NCBI RefSeq assembly: GCF_014851915.1
Contig: NZ_JACVAP010000001.1
Location: 868,001 to 932,000 of the forward strand
Direction: 5' to 3'
Origin: Xanthomonas sp. XNM01
GTDB taxonomy: Bacteria > Pseudomonadota > Gammaproteobacteria > Xanthomonadales > Xanthomonadaceae
DNA length: 64,000 bases
The notes beneath the pieces are model-generated. The model did not search any database, was not told the origin of the DNA, and was given only the letters and a program-made list of their open reading frames with translations. Every line of letters begins with the position of its first letter. Position 1 is the first letter of the stretch. The position numbers and the translations under genes are program-made. This document shows positions 31,784 to 41,346 of the stretch, piece by piece.

Positions 31784-34531
31784 TCAGAAGCGGTAGTTCA
31801 CGCCCAGCAGGTAGGTGCGGCCCCACTCCAGGTGCTCGAGCGGGCGGTCGCGACTTCCGGCGTAGGTGCGGTAGGCCTCGTTGGTCAGGTTGCTGGCCTG
31901 CAGCAGCAGGGTCAGGCCGTTGAGCGCCGAGTCGGTGCCGAAGCTGTAGCTGAGCTGCGCGTCGGTGATGTTCTCGCCGACCACGTAGCGCAGTGCGCGC
32001 ACGCCGTCGAAGTTGCCGATCTCGCCGATGAAGTCCGAGCGGCGGCGCTGGCTGATGCGGGCCTCGAAGCCGTTGTTCTCGTAGTAGGCGGTCAGGTTGT
32101 AGACGCGCCTGGACAGGCCCGGCAGGTCGATCGGGTCGCTGCCGACGCTGTTGGCGCTCTCCGGGTCGAGGATCTTGATGCTGCTGTCGTTGAAGCTGGC
32201 GCTGGCGACGATGCCGAACCCGCGCAGCGCCTCGCTCCACAGGTCCAGCGGCAGCGAGGCGGTCAGCTCCAGGCCGCGCAGGGTGCCGCCTTCGCCGTTC
32301 TGCGGAGCGGTGAAGTTGCCGATGTCCTGCGCGGGCTGGGTGCCCGGCGGCGGCACGTAGTCGGCGACGAAGGCCGAAAAGTCGTAGTCGTCCCGGGTCT
32401 GGGTATAGATGTAGGTGCGCAGGTCCTTGTAGAAGAACGCCGCGGCGATGTACGCGCGGTTGCCGAAGTACTTTTCCCACGACAGGTCGAACGCATAGGC
32501 ATGCCACGGATCGAGCATCGGGTTGCCGCCGCTGCCACCGGGCCGGCCGGTCGAGGTATCGACGCCGAATTCCAGCGACGAGCGCAGCTGGTCCACGCGC
32601 GGCCGCGCGACCTGTTCGGCCAGGCCGACGCGGATGGTGTGTTCGCCGGGCAGCTGGAATGCCAGGTTCATGCTCGGCAGCACATCGGTGTAGGTCTTGC
32701 CGGCTTCGAACGGCTGCACGTTGCTGCCTTCGGGCCGGGTGGCATCCCAGTAGCGCGACGCCGAGGACTGGTCCACGTGCTGGATCTGCACGCCGACGTT
32801 GCCGGTCACCAGGGCCGCGCCCCACTCGGCATCGATGTTGGCGCGCGCGTAGGCGGTGGTGATCTCCTCGCTGACGGTCCATGCCTTCGGGATCAGGTAG
32901 GACAGGTCCTCGACCGGCTCGAAGGTCATGTAACGCGCGACCGCCGCCGGCACGTTCCACGCCGGGATGTAGCCCACGCCGGCGAAGCCCAGGTCGACCA
33001 GGCCGTACTGGAGGTCCGACCCGATCGCGGTGTCGCCCTGCGCGCCGAGGTTGATGTTGCCTTCCGGCTGGCGCTTGCTCTTCTGGCGGTCGGCGTAGTT
33101 CAGGCCCAGGTCGATGTCGGCCAGCCAGCCGATGGCCTCCGGAGCGGGCAGCGACACGCCCAGGCGGACGCCCTTGAGTTCGTCCTCCACGCTGGGGGTC
33201 TTGCCGTATCCGGAACCATAGATGGTGTTGGTCAGGTAGAGGTTGGACGCATCGGAGTAGTCCAGTCCCGGCACCATCTGCGAGAAGCCGTTGTCGCGGA
33301 TGCTCAGCCCGATCGTGTCCAGCGAGGGATTGGGCAGCCGCTGGGCGTTGTTCTCCAGGCTCACTTCGTCGCGTTTGGCACGCGACCAGCTGACATCGGT
33401 GAACACCCGTGCCTGGCCGACGTCGAACTCGTTGCTCCAGCCGAACGCGTCGATCCTGTCCTCGCGGCGGTTGTACATGCCGCGGACCAGCGGATAGACG
33501 CCGGTCAGCGTGCCGCCGGCGAAGCTGCCGTTGTCGCTGAGCTGCACGTTGCTGTAGACGCATTCGGGATTGCAGGGGAACGAGCCGTTGTACTGGGTGT
33601 TGACCTCCCACTGGTTGGCCGTGTCCTGCTGCTCGGCTTCGGAGTGGAACAGGTCCAGCGTGCTGGTCCAGGCGTTGGACGGGCGGAACTGCAGCGTGGC
33701 CATCACGCCGTCGCGCTTGGTGTAGCCGGTGCGGCGCAGCGCCTTCATGCCGTCGGTGGCCCAGGCGCCGGTCGGCAGGCCGGGGCGCGCGTCGGTCTTC
33801 CACGGCTCGTACAGCCCGACCTGGTTCTCGTGGATCGGCGTGTCCGAATGCGAGTAACCGATCGAGAAGCCGAAGCGGCGGTCCTCGGACTGGCCGATGT
33901 AGCTGGCGCTGAGCCGATGGCCGTAGCCGCTGGTGTCGGCGGCCTTGCCCAGCGAGTTGTGCTGGTAGCGACCGCTCAAGGTCACCACCGTGTCGTCGAA
34001 GTTGAGCGGACGGACGGTCTGCATGTCCAGCGTACCCGACAGGCCCTGGCCGATCAGGCGTGCGTCGGGCGTCTTGTACACGGTGACGCCGCTGACCAGC
34101 TCGGACGGATACTGGTCGAACTCCACGCTGCGGTTGTCGCCGGTGCTGACCATCTCACGGCCGTTGAGCAGGGTGGTCGCGAAGTCCGGCGACAGGCCGC
34201 GCACGCTGATCACCTGGGCGCGGCCGGCCACGCGCTGCGCCGACAGGCCGGGCAGGCGGGCGATCGACTCGCCGATGCTCACGTCGGGCAGCTTGCCGAT
34301 GTCTTCGGCCGAGATCGCCTCGACGATCGAGCTGGAATCACGCTTGACCGAGATCGCGTCCTCGATGCCGCGACGGATGCCGGTGACCTGGACGGTGTCG
34401 AGGTCGACCGCGTCGCCCTGCGTCGCCGGATCCTGCGCGGTGCCGGCCGTCTGTGCATGGGCGCTGGCGGCGGTCAGCACGATGGCGGACGCCAGCGCCG
34501 CGCTCAGCAGATTGCGCTTGTGGTTCAACAT
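31784..34531 (-). CDS. TonB-dependent receptor for malto-oligosaccharides (MalA-like)
   Basis: A 915-residue outer-membrane receptor. Signal peptide to about residue 26; TLDTVQVTG TonB-box region is replaced by DLDTVQVTGIRRGIEDAISVKR, the pattern of sugar-type receptors in Xanthomonas and Caulobacter; plug with ISAEDIGKLPDVSIGESIARLPGLS and SVRGLSPDFATTLLNGRE; barrel to the terminal Phe (GVNYRF). Locus content (GH13, GH97, pullulanase) points to malto-oligosaccharides as ligand. GGAGGGAACA gives a good ribosome site. A LacI-type operator lies 138 bases upstream. Confidence 0.9.
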   Translation of the reverse strand: MLNHKRNLLSAALASAIVLTAASAHAQTAGTAQDPATQGDAVDLDTVQVTGIRRGIEDAISVKRDSSSIVEAISAEDIGKLPDVSIGESIARLPGLSAQRVAGRAQVISVRGLSPDFATTLLNGREMVSTGDNRSVEFDQYPSELVSGVTVYKTPDARLIGQGLSGTLDMQTVRPLNFDDTVVTLSGRYQHNSLGKAADTSGYGHRLSASYIGQSEDRRFGFSIGYSHSDTPIHENQVGLYEPWKTDARPGLPTGAWATDGMKALRRTGYTKRDGVMATLQFRPSNAWTSTLDLFHSEAEQQDTANQWEVNTQYNGSFPCNPECVYSNVQLSDNGSFAGGTLTGVYPLVRGMYNRREDRIDAFGWSNEFDVGQARVFTDVSWSRAKRDEVSLENNAQRLPNPSLDTIGLSIRDNGFSQMVPGLDYSDASNLYLTNTIYGSGYGKTPSVEDELKGVRLGVSLPAPEAIGWLADIDLGLNYADRQKSKRQPEGNINLGAQGDTAIGSDLQYGLVDLGFAGVGYIPAWNVPAAVARYMTFEPVEDLSYLIPKAWTVSEEITTAYARANIDAEWGAALVTGNVGVQIQHVDQSSASRYWDATRPEGSNVQPFEAGKTYTDVLPSMNLAFQLPGEHTIRVGLAEQVARPRVDQLRSSLEFGVDTSTGRPGGSGGNPMLDPWHAYAFDLSWEKYFGNRAYIAAAFFYKDLRTYIYTQTRDDYDFSAFVADYVPPPGTQPAQDIGNFTAPQNGEGGTLRGLELTASLPLDLWSEALRGFGIVASASFNDSSIKILDPESANSVGSDPIDLPGLSRRVYNLTAYYENNGFEARISQRRRSDFIGEIGNFDGVRALRYVVGENITDAQLSYSFGTDSALNGLTLLLQASNLTNEAYRTYAGSRDRPLEHLEWGRTYLLGVNYRF

Positions 34532-34669
34532 TGTTCCCTCCCAGGAAATGTTGTTCGTTCGATGTGTGGTGGCAGCCGACGTGCCGGGTCGCGGTGTGGT
34601 TCCGCGGCAGCGGGCAGGCGTTGTGGGCGCGTGTCCATGGTAGTGCTCCGCATGCATGCCGGAAGATGG

Positions 34670-34685
34670 ATGCATACGTATTCAT
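34670..34685. promoter_or_regulatory. LacI-type operator upstream of the TonB receptor
   Basis: ATGCATACGTATTCAT, a near-perfect palindrome centred on CG as in LacI-family sites, inside AT-rich bases in GC-rich DNA. Its inner 14 bases are the exact reverse complement of the site at 39748-39761. Likely bound by the LacI regulator at 43355-44380. Confidence 0.75.
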
Positions 34686-34758
34686 GGCGTTTTCAAGTGG
34701 TTTCCGGTGCGTGCTTCCTGCGCGGAAACGGTTGCACGGCATCCGCGACGGCACGGCA

Positions 34759-34800
34759 CGACGCTGCCGATGCGGCCGCAACACCGCATCGGCAGCGTCG
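34759..34800. terminator. 17-8-17 perfect hairpin after the GH97 gene
   Basis: CGACGCTGCCGATGCGG and its exact reverse complement, separated by 8 bases, begin 4 bases after the GH97 stop on the minus strand. No U-tract on either side. It would end or protect the pullulanase-GH97 mRNA before the receptor promoter. Confidence 0.6.
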
Positions 34801-34803
34801 CGG

Positions 34804-36879
34804 TCACAGGGGAACGAGGCGGATCGCCTGGCCGCCACCGGCGGCGAGCCACAGGTCCAGCGTGTCGGCGGCGCCGACCTCCCGGGTTTCGCGTGCGAAG
34901 GCGAACGGCGCATCACGCCAGTGCGCGCCATCGCCATCGCGATGGATCTCGGCGCGGTAGCGCCGGCCCGGGTCGAGGAAGGACAGCGACGCCCGCACCG
35001 TCCGCGCCTGCTCGTCGCCGACCGCGCCGATGAACCATTCGTCGCCGCCCCGCGCCCTGCGCGCGATCACCGCGTAATCGCCGACCTCGCCGGCCAGCAT
35101 GCGGCTTTCCTCCCAGTCCACCGCGACATCGCGGATGAACTGGAAGGCCTCGGGCTGGGCGGCGTAGTGCTCGGGCAGGTCGGCGACCATCTGGATCGGG
35201 CTGTACAGCACCACGTACAGCGCCAGCTGCTTGGCCAGCGTGCTCTGCAGCGGCTGGCCGTTGCGGCCCTTCAGGCTGACGATGCCCGGGGTGAAGTCCA
35301 TCGGCCCGGACAGCATCCGGGTGAACACCAGCGTCGCCTCGTGGTCGGGTGGATTCGGCGGCTGGCCCCAGGCGTTGTACTCCATGCCGCGCGCGCCCTC
35401 GCGCGAGACCCAGTTCGGATACGTGCGGCGCAGGCCGGTGTCCTTGACCGGTTCGTGCGCGTTGACCGCGATCCGCCGTTTGGCGGCCTCCTGCACCACG
35501 CGCAGGTGGTGGTTGCTCATCCACTGGCCTTCATGCCATTCGCGCAGCACCGGCCCGTCGCGGCGGTCCTGGCGCTGGATGTCGCCGGCATCGCAGACGT
35601 AGCCGGTCTTGATCACGTCCACGCCGTTGCGCGCATACAGGTCCAGCGCGGCCGGCAGCTGGCGCTCGTAGTGGCTGACCGCGCAGGCCGTCTCGTGATG
35701 ACCGACCAGATGCACGCCCTTGCCGGCGGCGTAGCGGGCCAGGCCGGGCAGGTCGAAATCCGCGGTGGCGCGGGTGAAGTCGAAGTCCCAGCCGTTGGCG
35801 AACCAATTGCCGTCCCAGCCCGGGTTCCAGCCCTCCACCAGCACACCGCGGAAGCCGTTGTCGGCGGCGAAGTCGATGTAGCGACGGGTATTGGCCGTGG
35901 TGGCGCCGTGCTTCGGGCCGGTCGCCCAGGTCTCGGTTTCCAGGTGCAGCGACCACCACACGCCGACGTACTTGGCCGGGGTGAACCAGCTGACGTCGCC
36001 GAGCGCGTTGGGCTCATTGAGGTTGAGGATCAGGTCGGACTCGACCAGGTCGCCGGCGCGCTCGCCGACCTGGACGGTGCGCCAGGGCGTGGTGAACGGG
36101 GGGCTGCGGACCACCGCGGCGTCGCCACTGCCGGGCGTCAGCGCCGCGCGCAGCACGTCGCCATCGCCGCGGGCCAGGTTCATGCCGGCGTAGTCAACCA
36201 GCGCGGCCTCGTGGATCGACAGGTGCAGTCCGGCATCGGTACGCAGCGTGATCGGCGTCTGCGCGGTGCCGACTTCCTTCAGCGGAGTACGGTGGTACAG
36301 GTATTCCTCGCGGTTCCATTCGAACGCCGGCACCCACCAGGCGGTGGCCGGCGTGGACGGCGCGAACTCGGTCAGCTCGGCGCGGATGCGGACCTGCTCC
36401 TGCCCCGGCTGCTTCGGGAACTCGTAGCGGAAGCCGATGCCGTCGTCGTAGACCCGGAACACCAGGTCGAAGCGGCGCCCAGCCTGTGCGGTCTCGCGGA
36501 CCTCGGCCCTCAGCTCGGTGTAGCGGTTGCGGCTGACCCGGCGCTCGCCCCAGGGCTGCTCCCAGGTCTCGTCGACGCTGCGGGTGGACTGCGCAACCAC
36601 CTCGAGATTGCGTTCCAGCCGCCCGTCGCCGAGCAGGAAGCCGAGCCGGGAGCTGGACAGCACAGGCGTGTCGCCACGATCGACGCGATAGGACAGCCGC
36701 CCCTCGTGCTGCGATTCAAGACTGACCCGGAGCACGTTGCCGGGCGAGTCGACGCTGGCCACGGTGTCGGCGCGGGCGGTCAGGCTGACGCTGCCCAGGA
36801 GGGACACGCACAGGACGACCGGGGCCAGGCGCCAGCGGTGGAGGGCGGAAAACGCGGATGCGCGCATGGTGGCGGTCAC
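34804..36879 (-). CDS. GH97 alpha-glucosidase (SusB-like)
   Basis: A 691-residue enzyme, probably periplasmic: the leader LAPVVLCVSLLGSVSLTARA is a signal sequence preceded by a long basic start. Three-part GH97 layout: N-terminal beta-sandwich (SPGNVLRVSLES), central TIM barrel (WWSLHLETETWATGPKHG, FRGVLVEGWNPGWDGNW), C-terminal beta domain. HEPVKDTG and REGARGMEYN supply the Glu residues of the inverting subgroup, so it should release beta-glucose from alpha-linked glucans. The start overlaps the pullulanase stop (36876-36879). Confidence 0.9.
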   Translation of the reverse strand: MTATMRASAFSALHRWRLAPVVLCVSLLGSVSLTARADTVASVDSPGNVLRVSLESQHEGRLSYRVDRGDTPVLSSSRLGFLLGDGRLERNLEVVAQSTRSVDETWEQPWGERRVSRNRYTELRAEVRETAQAGRRFDLVFRVYDDGIGFRYEFPKQPGQEQVRIRAELTEFAPSTPATAWWVPAFEWNREEYLYHRTPLKEVGTAQTPITLRTDAGLHLSIHEAALVDYAGMNLARGDGDVLRAALTPGSGDAAVVRSPPFTTPWRTVQVGERAGDLVESDLILNLNEPNALGDVSWFTPAKYVGVWWSLHLETETWATGPKHGATTANTRRYIDFAADNGFRGVLVEGWNPGWDGNWFANGWDFDFTRATADFDLPGLARYAAGKGVHLVGHHETACAVSHYERQLPAALDLYARNGVDVIKTGYVCDAGDIQRQDRRDGPVLREWHEGQWMSNHHLRVVQEAAKRRIAVNAHEPVKDTGLRRTYPNWVSREGARGMEYNAWGQPPNPPDHEATLVFTRMLSGPMDFTPGIVSLKGRNGQPLQSTLAKQLALYVVLYSPIQMVADLPEHYAAQPEAFQFIRDVAVDWEESRMLAGEVGDYAVIARRARGGDEWFIGAVGDEQARTVRASLSFLDPGRRYRAEIHRDGDGAHWRDAPFAFARETREVGAADTLDLWLAAGGGQAIRLVPL

Positions 36880-39656
36880 TCCAGGACGTAGACGAGGGCG
36901 GTGCGTGGCGGCACGTCGAAGCGGCCGCGGCGGGCGTCGTAACGCGCCTGCTCGCGTGGACGCGTGTCGGCCGCTTCAGGCGCCAGATGCACCGGGTGCA
37001 GCACGTAGCGCTTGCCGCGCTCGCCGGGAAGGTCCAGGCGCTGCGGTTGCGGCGATGCATTGAGCAGGTACAGCACTTCGCGGAAGCCGGCGCCGGGATG
37101 GCCGCGTCCGTCGAGATGTCCGGCGATCACCAGCGGGTTCTGATCGGGGCCGGTGTTCGGGAAATGCAGGCGCGCGATCACCTCGTCGGCGCTGTCGAGC
37201 CGGAACAGGCTCGAGCTGGCGCGGATCCGCAGCAGGTCGCGCAGGCCATCACGGGCCAGTGCGATGTCGGTGGGCGTCGGCCGCAGCGCGGGATCGGCCA
37301 GCCGCGGTGCGATCCACGGCCACGCGGCTTCATTGCCGCTGGCGGGCGGCAGGCCGGTGCCGAAGTATGCGTCGCGGTAGGTCCAGTCGATCCGGTTGAA
37401 CCAGTCGCCGGAGTCGTAGCTGTTGCGGTCCATCGACTTCGAACGCAGCGTGTCGATGCCGGCGTGGAAGTAGGCCACGCCCTGGCTGAAGGCGGTGCTG
37501 GCCATGCCCAGCAGCTGCACGCGGGCGCGGTCTTCGCTGCTGGTCTCCAGCGGCAGCTTCCAGGCGTTGAGGTCGTACAGGGTCTCGTTGTCGTGGTTCT
37601 CGACGTAGTTCACCGCCTCGCCCGGCGCGGCCGCATAGCCGGCCGGCTGGCCGTTGTAGTCGATCGCGTGCAGCGGGCGTTCGCGACCATCGGCGCTGGT
37701 CAGCACGTAGTCGCGCAGGCTGCCGGCCAGGCCGACCCGGACCAGGTCGGCGGCAGCCAGCAACGCCGCGCGGCCCAGCGCGGGATCGGCGTCGGCGTTC
37801 GGCGCATACACCAGCCCGTTCAGCCAACCCTGCCGCGACGCTTTCTCGGCCGGGCTGTCGCCGGGCCCGCCGCCGCGCAGCGCATCGCGCGCACGGTCGC
37901 TGAAGCTGCCGATCCCGCTGCCGGCCAGCGACAGCTGCGAGGCCTGGACGAAGCGCGCCCCGTCGGCGACCTCGCCGAAGTTCCAGCCTTCGCCGATCAG
38001 CTGCACCGGGCGTCCGGCGGCCGCATCGACCCGGCGCTGCAGCGCCTCCATCGCCGCGCGCGGCTGGTGGCCCATCAGGTCGAAGCGGAACGAGTCGATC
38101 CGGTAGTGGCGCACCCACAGTTCGGCCGAATCGATCATCAGCCGCGCCATCATCGCGTGCTCGGTCGCGGTGTTCTCGCAGCAGGTGCTCTGTTCGACCC
38201 GGCCGGCCGCGTCGAGCCGGTGGTAGTAGCCGGGCACGATCCGGTCCAGCACCGAGCGCGGGTCCTGGCCGGAGACGAAAGTGTGGTTGTAGACCACGTC
38301 CATGCCCACGCGCAGGCCCAGCGCATGCAGCGCCATCACCATCGCGCGGAACTCGCGGATCCGCGATGCGCCGTCGGCCGGGTCGCTGGCGTAGCTGCCT
38401 TCCGGCGCGTTGAAGTGGTACGGGTCGTAGCCCCAGTTGAAGCAGTCGCCGCTGGCGACCGCCATCACCGCAGTCTGTTGAGCGGGGCTGTCGGCAGGCG
38501 CATCGGGAACGTCCGGCACGGCGCAGCCGGCCTCGGGCACGCTGGCGAAATCGTAGACCGGCAGCAGGTGCAGGTCGGTCAGGCCGGCATCGGCCAGCGC
38601 CCGCAGATGGGCGATGCCGTCGCTGCGCTGCTCGGCGAAGGCCAGGTAGCGGCCGCGATGCGCTGCGGGCACCGTGGCATCGCCGATCGAGAAGTCGCGC
38701 ACGTGCAGCTCGTAGATGCGCATGTCGGCCTGGGTGCGCAGCGGTGCCGGCCGCGCCGCGTCCTGCCAGCCGGACGGGGAAAGCGCCGGGTCGTCCAGGT
38801 CGGCGATGTAGCTGCGCCGCGAATCCGTGCCCAGGCTGACCGCGTACGGATCGGTCACCCGGTTGCGGACCAGACCGGTGCCGCGCGCATGCACGTCGAC
38901 CAGCCAGGTGTAGGAGTGGCCGCGCAGGTCGTCGGACACGTGCAGCGACCAGATGCCGGTCGCTGGATCGAAATGCAGCGGCGCGATGCGGCTGGCCGGC
39001 GCGCTGTCGTCCGCATGCAGGCACACCGACACCGCCTGCGCGGTCGGGGCCCAGACACTGAAGGTGGTGCCATCGGCGCGGGGCAGGGCGCCGGGCGACG
39101 GCGCATCGACGGCCGCGGCGTACAGATCGTCCAGCGCGGCCGCCGGCTGCAATGCGGTGGCATCGCGTACGCGGCCGTCGGCGTCTTCATGCACCAGGAC
39201 CAGCGCCTGCGTGTGCAGCTCACGCAGGGCGGCATCGTCGAGGTCGACGCGCAACACGGCGCCGTCTCCGGCGTGCGCGAGCCGACGCAGCACATCCGCG
39301 GCGATCCCGGCATCGGAAGCAGGCAGCAGCGGATGCACCCCGTCGGCACCGCGGACGCGGGTCCCGACCTCGGCGTGGATGCCGCCGCGTGCGGCGTGGT
39401 ACAGCCGGTAGCGTTCACCGGCCCGCATGCCGGGCCAGCGCAGCGTGCGCCGGTCCAGCCACAGGCCGCGTGCTTCGATCGGTGCTGCCAAGTCGGCAGC
39501 GAGCACGCGTGCCGGGCCGGCATCGCAGTCGGCCAGTGTCGGTGCGGGCACATGCGCGGCCATGGCCTGCGGTGCCTGCGAACACAGGGCCAGCGCCAGC
39601 AGTGGCGCGGCGATTCCACGGCGACGGCCACGGCCGTCACGCGTTGCATGTCGCAT
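36876..39656 (-). CDS. pullulanase-type alpha-1,6-glucosidase (GH13)
   Basis: Debranches alpha-1,6 links in pullulan, limit dextrins or starch fragments. About 926 residues with a signal peptide ([17 protein letters not shown]) after a basic start, PUD/CBM48-type N-domains ([18 protein letters not shown] near 200), then the GH13 barrel: [10 protein letters not shown] (pullulanase hallmark), [17 protein letters not shown] (nucleophile), [10 protein letters not shown] (acid/base), VENHDNET. Two adjacent ATGs (39659, 39656) follow GGGAGGG; the second has the better spacing. Divergent from the MFS gene, with a LacI operator between. Confidence 0.92.
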   Translation of the reverse strand: MRHATRDGRGRRRGIAAPLLALALCSQAPQAMAAHVPAPTLADCDAGPARVLAADLAAPIEARGLWLDRRTLRWPGMRAGERYRLYHAARGGIHAEVGTRVRGADGVHPLLPASDAGIAADVLRRLAHAGDGAVLRVDLDDAALRELHTQALVLVHEDADGRVRDATALQPAAALDDLYAAAVDAPSPGALPRADGTTFSVWAPTAQAVSVCLHADDSAPASRIAPLHFDPATGIWSLHVSDDLRGHSYTWLVDVHARGTGLVRNRVTDPYAVSLGTDSRRSYIADLDDPALSPSGWQDAARPAPLRTQADMRIYELHVRDFSIGDATVPAAHRGRYLAFAEQRSDGIAHLRALADAGLTDLHLLPVYDFASVPEAGCAVPDVPDAPADSPAQQTAVMAVASGDCFNWGYDPYHFNAPEGSYASDPADGASRIREFRAMVMALHALGLRVGMDVVYNHTFVSGQDPRSVLDRIVPGYYHRLDAAGRVEQSTCCENTATEHAMMARLMIDSAELWVRHYRIDSFRFDLMGHQPRAAMEALQRRVDAAAGRPVQLIGEGWNFGEVADGARFVQASQLSLAGSGIGSFSDRARDALRGGGPGDSPAEKASRQGWLNGLVYAPNADADPALGRAALLAAADLVRVGLAGSLRDYVLTSADGRERPLHAIDYNGQPAGYAAAPGEAVNYVENHDNETLYDLNAWKLPLETSSEDRARVQLLGMASTAFSQGVAYFHAGIDTLRSKSMDRNSYDSGDWFNRIDWTYRDAYFGTGLPPASGNEAAWPWIAPRLADPALRPTPTDIALARDGLRDLLRIRASSSLFRLDSADEVIARLHFPNTGPDQNPLVIAGHLDGRGHPGAGFREVLYLLNASPQPQRLDLPGERGKRYVLHPVHLAPEAADTRPREQARYDARRGRFDVPPRTALVYVLE

Positions 39657-39746
39657 CATCCCTCCCAGGAATCGCGGTGTGGTACGACGGCGCCGCATCA
39701 ACCGACGCCGACGCTGCACGATGCCAGCGCCGGCCGCGCGGTGGGC

Positions 39747-39762
39747 ATGAATACGTATGCAG
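39747..39762. promoter_or_regulatory. LacI-type operator between pullulanase and MFS genes
   Basis: TGAATACGTATGCA (39748-39761), palindromic around CG and the exact reverse complement of the core of the 34670-34685 site. It lies 91 bases from the pullulanase start and about 103 from the MFS start, so one bound regulator could control both directions. Confidence 0.75.
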
Positions 39763-39864
39763 CGCCGTGCCGATCCGGTGCCGCGCCTCTACCATGAGGC
39801 CGCGCCCCGCTTTCGCACCGGCGCTCACATCGCATCCGTGATTCCCGGAGGGGGGAACCGCTTG

Positions 39865-41346
39865 ATGGACCGTAAACCGCATCTGTCGTTCTGGCAGATC
39901 TGGAACATGTGCTTCGGCTTTCTGGGCATCCAGTTCGGCTTCGCCCTGCAGAACGCCAACGTCAGCCGCATCTTCCAGACCCTGGGCGCCGACATGGACC
40001 AGGTCCCCGGCCTGTGGATCGCCGCGCCGCTGACCGGCCTGCTGGTGCAGCCGGTGATCGGCTATCTCTCCGACCGCACCTGGACCGGCCTGGGCCGTCG
40101 CCGCCCGTACTTCCTCGCCGGCGCGGTGATGGCCACGCTGGCGCTGTTCGTGATGCCGAATTCGTCTGCGCTGTGGATCGCCGCCGGCACGCTGTGGATC
40201 CTGGACGCGTCGATCAACGTGTCGATGGAGCCGTTCCGTGCGTTCGTCGGCGACCAGCTGCCGCGCGAGCAGCGCGCCAGCGGCTACGCGATGCAGAGCT
40301 TCTTCATCGGCGTCGGCGCGATCGTCGCCAGCATGCTGCCGTGGCTGCTGGCCCGGGCCGGCGTCGCCAACACCGCCGGCCCGGGCGAAGTGCCGGATAC
40401 CGTGCGCTACGCGTTCTATCTGGGCGGCGTGGTGCTGTTCACCGCGATCGGCTGGACCGTGCTGCGCACGCGCGAGTACCCGCCCGACGTGCTCGCGCGC
40501 TTCGAGGATGCGCAGCCGGTGGCCGCATTGCCGGCCGGCGATGCGCGCGCGCCGGTGCCGGCCGCGCTGCTCTGGCTGCTGCTGGGTGTGGGCTGCGCCG
40601 TGCTGATCGCCTGGCGTGGCTGGGACCGCATGCTGTACGTGCTGGCCGGCATGCTGGCCGCCTACGGTGCGCTGCTGCTGGTCGCCCGCGTGCTGCCGCC
40701 GGCGGGCATGCTGCCGACCATCGTCGCCGACGTGCGCGCGATGCCGGGCACGATGCGGCGGCTGGCCGTCGTCCAGTTCTTCTCGTGGTTCGCGCTGTTC
40801 GCGATGTGGATCTACACCACCGCCGCGGTGGCCGGCGTGCACTTCGGCAGCAGCGACCCCACTTCGGCCGCCTACAACGACGGCGCCAACTGGGTCGGCG
40901 TGCTGTTCGCCGTCTACAACGGCTTCGCGGCGCTGGCGGCCGTGGTGATTCCGTGGATGGTGCGGGCGCTGGGCCTGCGCCTGAGCCATACGCTGAACCT
41001 GTGGCTGGGGGCGGCCGGCCTGCTGTCGTTCCTGCTGGTGCGCGACCCGCAGTGGCTGCTGCTGTCGATGCTCGGCGTCGGATTCGCCTGGGCCTCGATC
41101 CTGTCGCTGCCCTACGCGATGCTGTCCGGCAGCCTGCCGGCGGCGAAGATGGGCATCTACATGGGCATCTTCAACTTCTTCATCGTGATCCCGCAGCTGG
41201 TCGCGGCCAGCCTGCTGGGCTTCCTGCTGCGCGCCGCGTTCGGCAACCAGCCGCTGTGGGCGCTGGCGATCGGCGGCGGCAGCCTGCTGCTGGCGGGTGT
41301 CTGCGTCCTGCTGGTGCCGCGCGAGACGACGGAGGTGCGCGCATGA
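39865..41346 (+). CDS. MFS sugar transporter (SLC45/GPH-like)
   Basis: A 493-residue inner-membrane carrier with 12 predicted helices. PVIGYLSDRTWTGLGRRRPYFL is the MFS loop 2-3 motif with the RRRP of SUT/SLC45-type sugar carriers. Probably proton-coupled uptake of maltose or malto-oligosaccharides, judged by locus. ATG at 39865 chosen for GAGGGGGGAA upstream and because the N-terminal WNMCFGFLGIQFGFALQNANVSRIF helix then starts correctly. Its stop overlaps the amylase start by ATGA. Confidence 0.88.
   Translation: MDRKPHLSFWQIWNMCFGFLGIQFGFALQNANVSRIFQTLGADMDQVPGLWIAAPLTGLLVQPVIGYLSDRTWTGLGRRRPYFLAGAVMATLALFVMPNSSALWIAAGTLWILDASINVSMEPFRAFVGDQLPREQRASGYAMQSFFIGVGAIVASMLPWLLARAGVANTAGPGEVPDTVRYAFYLGGVVLFTAIGWTVLRTREYPPDVLARFEDAQPVAALPAGDARAPVPAALLWLLLGVGCAVLIAWRGWDRMLYVLAGMLAAYGALLLVARVLPPAGMLPTIVADVRAMPGTMRRLAVVQFFSWFALFAMWIYTTAAVAGVHFGSSDPTSAAYNDGANWVGVLFAVYNGFAALAAVVIPWMVRALGLRLSHTLNLWLGAAGLLSFLLVRDPQWLLLSMLGVGFAWASILSLPYAMLSGSLPAAKMGIYMGIFNFFIVIPQLVAASLLGFLLRAAFGNQPLWALAIGGGSLLLAGVCVLLVPRETTEVRA

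Noticed and set aside
31679..34960. A plus-strand open frame of over 1000 codons opposite the TonB receptor
   Set aside because: It is the complement of a clear receptor gene in GC-rich DNA; its translation is Val/Ala/Arg/Gln-rich and matches no family.
36858..39797. A plus-strand frame of about 980 codons over the pullulanase gene
   Set aside because: Antisense shadow of a well-supported GH13 gene; no domain, no ribosome site.
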